The translations under genes were made by a program, and so were the position numbers. A stretch of 64,000 nucleotides of DNA from Hyalella azteca (taxonomy: Eukaryota > Arthropoda > Malacostraca > Amphipoda > Hyalellidae), in the NCBI RefSeq assembly GCF_000764305.2, contig NW_025941602.1, positions 82,389-146,388 on the forward strand. The letters run 5' to 3'. The stretch's first letter is position 1. Every line of letters starts with the position of its first letter. A model generated the notes under the pieces. It did not search any database. It saw only the letters and a program-made list of their open reading frames with translations, and was not told the origin of the DNA. This document shows positions 49,101 through 58,100 of the stretch, one piece after another.

Positions 49101-52100
49101 ACTGTACGAGAGGAGTGGCCCCGTTACACACACGGCTAACTTGAAACCCAAACATAAGTTAAACCTTGTTGTAGCTTCGTTAAAATATTATGAAGACCTT
49201 GGGAGTGTAAAAAATATCTCAATTACTTGCATAGTTCACATCCGTAAAGCTTACTCAGGGGCTACATAAGTGGAAAATTATGAGTAACTTCAGGCAATTA
49301 TTGAGTAGCCAGGTACGAGTAATTACTCAGACCGTATTAAATCCATGTACACGGTAGGTACGTAGTAGACCCTTCGCGAATACTGAGTGTACAGTATCTA
49401 AGATACTGTGAATACTGTACCTTACTACCTATAAGGTACTGTACCTCAATAAGAAACTGTACGAGAGGATAGAATAATATACTGTACCAGTATCTAAGAT
49501 ACTGTGAATACTGTACCTTACTACCTATAAGATACTGTACCTCAATAAGATACTGTATGAGTGGAGTGGCCACGTTACACACACACAGCTAACTTGCACA
49601 CCAAACATAGTTAAACCTTCGGGTTTCGGAAAGATATTATGAAAACCCTAGGAGTGTTAAAAATATCTCAATTACTTGCATCGTTCACATCCGTAAAGCT
49701 TCCTCAGAGGCAACACAAGTGGAAATATATCAGTAACTTCAGGTAATTATTGAGTAGCCAGGTACGAGTAATTACTCAGACCGTATTAAATCCATGTACA
49801 CGGTAGGTACGTAGTAGACCCTTCGCGAATACTGAGTGTACTTGAATGAGAACTTGGTTGGTCTCCGATGAGGAGGTTACTGGTTCCCTCACAGTTTCAG
49901 AGGCATTAATAACCACTACACTGATGTTTCTATGAATAATTTGACGATCGTAAACAAAAACGAGCAAAAACGAGAAAAAAATGTATCAAACCTTAGCGAA
50001 TGATTAGAAATAAACACGAGGTATTCGTAACACTTGGTCGAAAATGTTGGTCCGGCACGACTAAGCATCCCCTCTAGTAATAAAATATTTAATGCTTAAC
50101 ATGATCAGTTATTCATACAAGTTTATACTTATCCCTTAACTCGAAGAAAGTGGCATTCGGCGGCATAGCGCGATTGCAGGGCCTCATATACCGAATCATG
50201 GCATTTGGCGCGATAATTCCAGTTATTCTCCTACTGAGAGCCTTCAGACAAGAAACTTCCAACGTGCAAAGAATTAACCAGTTCAGTAAATATTTCTTTA
50301 ATTGATGTTAATTCTTATTTCCCCCACACGATGAATATTTTGTAACGATAAAATAGAGGTAGCGATCTATAAAACGATTCCAGACATTAATTCCTAGAAG
50401 TTTAATATTGACACAGGACGATGAGTGAAAGTTGGCAATGGCAGAAAAAAAAAAACAAAAAAAATATATGAACGACTTCAGACAGCAATCAAGTAAAATA
50501 AATCATGACAATTAATCATAACCCACAAGAGAATATGAAAAATGACGCTCACAGTCACACGTGACTTGAAGCTTACTTATCAAGCAATCCAATCACACAC
50601 TATTAACAATTCTGGAGTTCATAGGAGATAACTCCAAACCGTGAATCAATAAAGATTAATTCTCTCTGATGAATCACTTATTCTTAAAGTATCACGTCAT
50701 CTAGAGTTCGTGTCACTAGTTACAGCGAGCTAGTATAGTTAAGCCAGGTGGCCATAGCTAGTATATTACCTCATCTAGAGGCCATGTCACTGACTAGGTA
50801 GGGAGAGCTAGTAGATATAGGTACATAGATCTACATAATGACGGTAACTAGAGTTTAATTAGTCAGACCTCGCAGCAGTAGTTCCACTTAGGGTTGATGG
50901 TGTGAGAGCTACTAGGTATAATGTACATAAATCTACCTAATGACGGTAATTAGAGTTTAATTAGTCAGACCTCGCAGCAGTAGTTCCACTTAGGGTTGAT
51001 GGTGTTGTTGATAGTCTTGGTCTGGAACTTTTGTGCGCCCAGACGCAGCACACAGTACGGGTCGCTCTTGCCGGTGCCCAACACGCCGATGTCTTTCTTC
51101 ATCAGGTTCTGGGCCTCGATTACGTGAACACGCAACACTCCCTGAAATAAGATCAAGTTAATAGGGATATAGGGATAAGTTAATAATAGTTAAGTTAATA
51201 AGCTAATAATAGGGATAAGTTAATAGGGATAAACAAAAAAAAGATTCCTATCTTCATAGAGTAAACGCAACATCACATCAACATCCATCAGATTTGACGG
51301 GCGACATCGTCAAGGCCAGAATAGAATTCAAATTATTGGAAATCACTATTTTTTTTAATCCAATATTGACTGAGAAGAAAATGCATTTATTAATACAATC
51401 AAGGACGAAGAAAGATTCCCAATAATGGCAACACATCACGGCCTCGAGAACTAGGGGACAAAAAAAAACGGAAGCTTCTGTAAGGAATTACACAGTACTA
51501 TATGGAATTACACACGGAAGCCACTGTATGGAATTACACACGGAAGCCACCGTATGGAATTACACAGAGACTCACGGCTGGAGCAGGACTCTTAAGCTCG
51601 ACCATGTTGATGTTCTGGACGAGCTGGATGGAGTAGTCTTATTATATTTAATGTTAGACTCACAGCTGGANACACGGAAGCCACTGTATGGAATTACACA
51701 CGGAAGCCACTGTATGGAATTACACACGGAAGCCACTGTATGGAATTACACACGGAAGCCACTGTATAGAATTACACACGGAAGCCACTGTATGGAATTA
51801 CATACGGTACCCAGTGTATGGAATTACACAGAGACTCACAGCAGGAGCAGGACTCTTAAGCTCGACCATGTTGATGTTCTGGACGAGCTGGATGGGGTAG
51901 CGGTTTGGCAGGACCATGAGAGCAGCGATCTGCTCCACGACGATGCTGCGCAGGATGTCACTGCCTCACACAAGCATTATTCGTCAATATAAATATTCAG
52001 CTTCATCAGAAAACAAAATTGTCGGAGTAAAGTGGTATTAACAATCCGTCATGGGATAAAAATAAAAATCGTAATTTCTGTCATAAAAAAAGAGCGGAAA

Positions 52101-55100
52101 CATAAACGGCAGGAATTTCAAGCAATGTCACACAACATTGTCGACGTTAAGTGGTATTAACTATCCGTCATGAGATAAAAATACAAATAAAAATCTTAAT
52201 TTCCATCATAAAAACAAACAAAAAGAGTATAGCTCGAAAAAGAGTATGTCGTTATGTATAACAAACAGCAGCATAGCACATGATGCCAGGCATGTCGAAC
52301 ACGTCCGCTACACCGATAATTATATATATCGATATATATATATAATTGTTCAGATATATCGATATATTATCGATATATTATAGTTTATACAATATTTGTA
52401 TATATTATTATCGATATATATATTTATATCGATAATTATATATATTCAACAATTACATTTATAATTGTAGTGCGGTTTCAACGTGAGCATAGCACATGAT
52501 GCCAGGCATGTCGAAGACGTCAGCTATGCCGATAATTATATATATATCGATATATATACAATTATTTCGATATATCGATATATTATAATTTATAGGTACA
52601 ATATTTATATATATTATTGCCACCTGATGCCAGGCATGTCGAACACATCAGCTATGCCGATAAGGTTGAAGTCGACGTCAGGGTTGTTAAGGAAGAAGAC
52701 CTGTAGGCCGCCCACCAGCGGGATCTGGCGCACCAGAGGCTTCATCACGATACGCAGCCGTCCTGAGATCTGCTCAGGTGTTATGAGAAATTACCATCTT
52801 AACTCCATTAAGAAAGCATTAATTATTTTCTACCACGAAATTACCATTTTAACTCCACTCACAAAGCATTAATCTGAACTTACACCATGTCAGCGTCTAT
52901 GATGATCTCGTGTCTGGAGGTGTCATCATAGACCTTAATTCTGCCACTATATTACATCATTAATTCCATTAAGAAAACAATAATCTGCATTCAAGACTCA
53001 CACCATGTCGGCGTCTATGATGATCTCGTGTCTGGATGTATCATCATAGACCTTAATGCCACCGAAGCGAGGCGGTGTGTCGCCCAGGATAATCTTATCG
53101 AAGCGGAAGGTGTTAACTTTATAAGCCTTGAGGGCCTCAGCGATGCTGGGCTCGATCGTGTCTTTGCAGAGATCCTTGACGTACTGGCCGGCGTACGGCC
53201 ACAGCTTGTACACGATCTGAGGGCAATGTATTACAGAGATCCTTGACGTACTGGCCGGCGTACGGCCACAGCTTGTACACGATCTGAGGGCAATGTTTTA
53301 CTGATGAATCGTGACGATTACAACCTGCCGATGTTAATTGAATCGTTACGATCACAACCCACCGATACCAGCTGAATCGTTACGATCACAAACCACTGAT
53401 CTTAATTGAATCGTGAACCCACCGACACTAACTGAATCGTGACGATCACAACCAATCGATGCTTATCTCATCATGACGAAAACAACGCACCGATGCTAAC
53501 TGAATCGTTATGAAAACAGCCCACCGATGCTCATCGCATCAAGACGAAAACAGCCCATTACCGTTTTCTTTTTCCCGTGCGCACTGTTGATGCGGCAGAA
53601 GTACTGAATGTACTGAATGTACAGAGTACTTAAACTGTCGATTATTTATTGAAATTCAAATTTACAGCATTTATTAACTAGTAAAAACTAAATTCCTGAG
53701 ATTTGAAAAAAGGTTATAATTTTTGGAAAAGAGTTTAAACTCAATTTGTAATTTGACGTTTATAGGCTCCAGGAGAGAGTTCAGGGTTTACTTTCATGTC
53801 ATTCCTTAACGTTCAGCTGCAGCTAACACAAACTTCAACACTAATACACTTATGCTTTATGAATAACTGAATAATATGGGGTGAATTATGAGTGCTATCT
53901 TTCCATTTATGGGTTCAAATATGCATCTTCTTTTATAAGCTTTATTGTTTATACTTGCAATTTTTATACTAAAATCGACGGCATTAAGGAAATGACAAAT
54001 AATAATAGAGTAAAACGGGCATTACATAAAAAACACTTAACCTACTTTTTTCACTCAAAAACGACTTAACTCACTTTTTACACCCAAAAAACGACTTCAC
54101 CCTCAAAAACCTCACCTTGTTCACCCACTCGACTCTCTCCATGTCTGGGAAGGTCACCTGAAAAAATATGGCGAAATAAAAGGAAAATAATATCTCCATG
54201 ATATTGTTAATAAGTCATAAATATTTGTGTGTTATACATGTAGCATGTGTCGGTATATACATAATCAAGTTGGCATACTTGAAATTTCTCCTAAGGTCAA
54301 CGGCATTAATTAAGGAAAGGACAAATAATAAGAACGTAAAACAATAAAATAACGTAAAATGAGTCATAAACAATTGTGTGTTATATGCCATGTAGCACGT
54401 GTTATATAGATAATCAATTAAGTCGGTAAAGAGAAACATGGATGGGTATATACTATGATGTTAAATTTCTATAATCAGGGCAGAGCTCTTCATTAAAAAA
54501 ATTTCAATTAAAAAGACTGTCGTTTCTATTGAAAATTTTCCTTGGACTTTAGTTCCCCCAGCTATCTAATAGGTAATTGATATAGCGGTAGGGGTCAACG
54601 AGACTTATAATTTACCCTAATGAGAAACTGATAAAATTATGCAACATGGTCAAAAAATGAATTTAAGTGCTATTTGGTAAGAATTTTCTCCGTCCTATGT
54701 AAAGCATGATAAAGTTTAACCTATAGAAGCATGAACGGTAACAAGTGATGCAGTATTTAAAGTATGAACGGTAACAAGTGATGCAGATACCAGCACAGCT
54801 GCTCGAGCACCACCATCATATACACTCGTACGATGCGTCATCGCGTGCAGGTGTTATGCGTTCTACTACCGAACTAGAATCCTTTGTCATTACAACGTAC
54901 TAGCTCTTCATGTTCACATATAGAATAGAATAACGATAAACCTACGAGAACAATCGAGGATCCTTCCACAGTAAAAAAAACGAAGAAACGATTGAAACAT
55001 AGGCAGTTGCAAAAGAAAAATACATTTTTGGTCCGAGTTTCTCTTTAGCTTCGAAGTATCGGCTGCTTCTATAGTTAATCTGGCACTAAAATAGTGCAGG

Positions 55101-58100
55101 CTTGTCACAGAGCACGTTGTTTACAGTTGTAATAGTAAAGGCAACAAAGCCAGTTGCCATGGTAGTGAATGTCATCACAGGACGGTGATATCATAGCACG
55201 ATTATGTCATTATATTATAATAAGCGATTGGTCATTAATAATACAAGGCTCATTAATAATAATTAAATCAGGGAATTAATGAACATCAACAGAACATAGA
55301 ACTACAGCTTGATGACGGTAACGTTAGTACTATGATGAAGTGATATAATACAATAAGAGTATTAAGTATAGTTATCCAAATGAATGGCAAACGAATTTGA
55401 ATGTGTTGACGTTTGCCTGTGTGACAAGAGCTATACATACAGCTGTGTGGAGACTGTGTTACAAGGCTATACAAATAGCTGTGTGGAGACTGTAACAAGA
55501 GCCAAACATAGAGCTGTGTGGAGACTGTGTAACCAGAGCTATACATACGGCTGTGTGGAGACTGTGAAACAAGAGCTATACATACAGCTATGTGGAGACT
55601 GTAACAAGAGCTATACATACAGCTATGTGGAGACTGTAACAAGAACTATGCATCCAGCTGTGTGGAGACTGTAACAAGAACTATACATACAGCTGTGTGG
55701 AGACTGTAACAAGACCTATACATACAGCTCTGTTGAGACTGTAACAAGAGCTATACATAGATCTGTGTGGAGACTGTAACAAGAGCTATACATAGAGCTG
55801 TATGGAGACTGTAACAAGAGCTATACATACATCTGTGTGGAGACTGTAACAAGAGCTATACATACAGCTGTGTGGAGACTGTAACAAGAGCTATACATAC
55901 AGCTGTGTGGAGNTTAGGCTTGATAAATTATAAATCACACATGAGATATGTTAAATAAGATTTAAAAACACATCATTTCAATGTATATTAAGGGTATAGA
56001 TATATTGATCCCAAATAAATACATGAAAGAAAAAAAAAACAATAAAAAACAAAAAAAAAAACACATAAAAAAAACGTTTTTTTTACTAAAAAAAACACTC
56101 TGGAAAAAAAAACGTTTTTTTTTGCATCTCTAAACAAGAGCTATACATAGAGCTGTGTAGAGACTGAGTGAAGACAGCACACACAGGGCTTGGCAGCAGG
56201 TGCGTATACGGCACAGTTGTATAGGAGGGCTATAGGGCTGAGTTGGACGATTACTACAGCAATGCACAGCGACGACGCAGGCATAATTAACCATAGGAAA
56301 TGACCACGCAGCGGTATACGTGGAAGATGATAATAGACGTAGAGCATGCATGATTACATCGATAGACGTGAATCCATATACATAAATTTATATACGTAAA
56401 TCGATTTACGCATATCAATATGCGTAAATCGATATACGTAATCGTATTTAAAGTCGATGATAGACTTAAAGCATGCATGATTACATCGATATGTCACTAT
56501 TTAAAGACGATGATAGCAGTAAATCATTCATGATTACATCGATATGTCACTATTTAAAGACGATGATAGACGTAAATCATTCATGATTACATCGATATGT
56601 CACTATTTAAAGACGATGATAGACGTAAAGCATGCATGATTACATCGATATGTCACAGTCAGGACCAATTTTTCACGGAACTCCACACTCTGCAAAGAAA
56701 TATGCAAGACATTGTCTAAATCGCGAAACGTTTTTGCTCTACAAAAGGGTGTGTATCAGTGCTACGTACGCTCACTGCTCGTGCATGCTGTGAGTAAGAA
56801 AATGTCACTATTTAGAAAAATATAAACTATTTGTTTTTGTAACTGATACTATCATCGAGCGGCCAGTGATGTGGCAGAAGTTTCGTCGAGCGGAATCACG
56901 TGTGCCGACAAATATCTGAGACGCGCGATTACTGAAGGCAAAAATAGACATATGTTTTGTGCACGTATGCTATTGTTAGCATAGGTGAAAATGACGGCCT
57001 TATAGTCTTTATTGTAACGAGTAATAGGTTCGATTACCTTTGAAAATCTAATAGCGAAAAGAAACTAATAAATATTTTGTTTAAAAAACAACATAACAAT
57101 TCATGTTTTTTTTATTTATTTTCACTTTTTAAGCACATGGCTCATTAATTCAGCTTTCATGTGATTTTTGGCATCAGTTGCACGGCGATCACAGCACAGC
57201 CAACGGAGATGCCGAAGACACGAACGAGCCACACCCTCAGCCTGCAGCTGCTGCAGCTGCCCTATACGCACAGCCTGCAGGTGCTGCAGCTGCCCTATAC
57301 GCACAGCCTGCAGGTGCAGCAGCTGCCCTATACGCACAGCCTGCAGGTGCTGCAGCTGCCCTATACGCACAGCCAGCAGGTGCTGCAGCTGCCCTATACG
57401 CACAGCCTGCAGGTGCTGCAGCTGCCCTATACGCACAGCCTGCAGGTGCTGCAGCTGCCCTATACGCACAGCCTGCAGGTGCTGCAGCTGCCCTATACGT
57501 GTCTCTTATACACATCTAGATGTGTATAAGAGACAGGCCTGTAGGTGCTGCAGCTGCCCTATACCCTCAGCCTGCAGGTGCTGCAGCTGCCCTATACGCA
57601 CAGCCTGCGGGTGCTGCAGCTGCCCTATACCCTCAGCCTGCAGGTGCAGCAGCTGACCTGCAGCAATGCATGGCACCGACAACACCTGTAGTGTCATCTG
57701 CCACTATATACGCCGGGAGACGCGGTGTGACAGACAAACATCTACCGGGATGCACAACATTGTTAACATCCTCGGGATGCGCAAAATATTAAGTCACGGT
57801 ACCGTATAAGTTAAATTTTGAAAGCTATACAACCAGGATGGATAAAATAAGAAAAACACATCAAATAAAAGGTTAAATATGGAACCCATACCGCGGGACT
57901 TACTAAATATGGATCCCACATCACCGGAATGGAAAAAGATGAATGTCATACCACCGAAATTTACAAAATAAGAAAGCAATATCACCGGTATGGAATCAGA
58001 AATTCAAACCTCCATAGCTAGTGGAAGAAATGTCAATTTCATAAGAAGCATTGGGCGCCTCTTAATTATTATCTTTACTCCGTGTTAGCTACATGTAATA

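Noticed and set aside
48913..49155. Minus frame of VQYLIE repeats as a protein
   Set aside because: It is the VNTR next to alternative exon a; no start or end supports a separate gene.
57506..57697. Frames with CLLYTSRCV and VSYTHLDVYKRQ
   Set aside because: Translations of the Tn5 mosaic ends, not protein.
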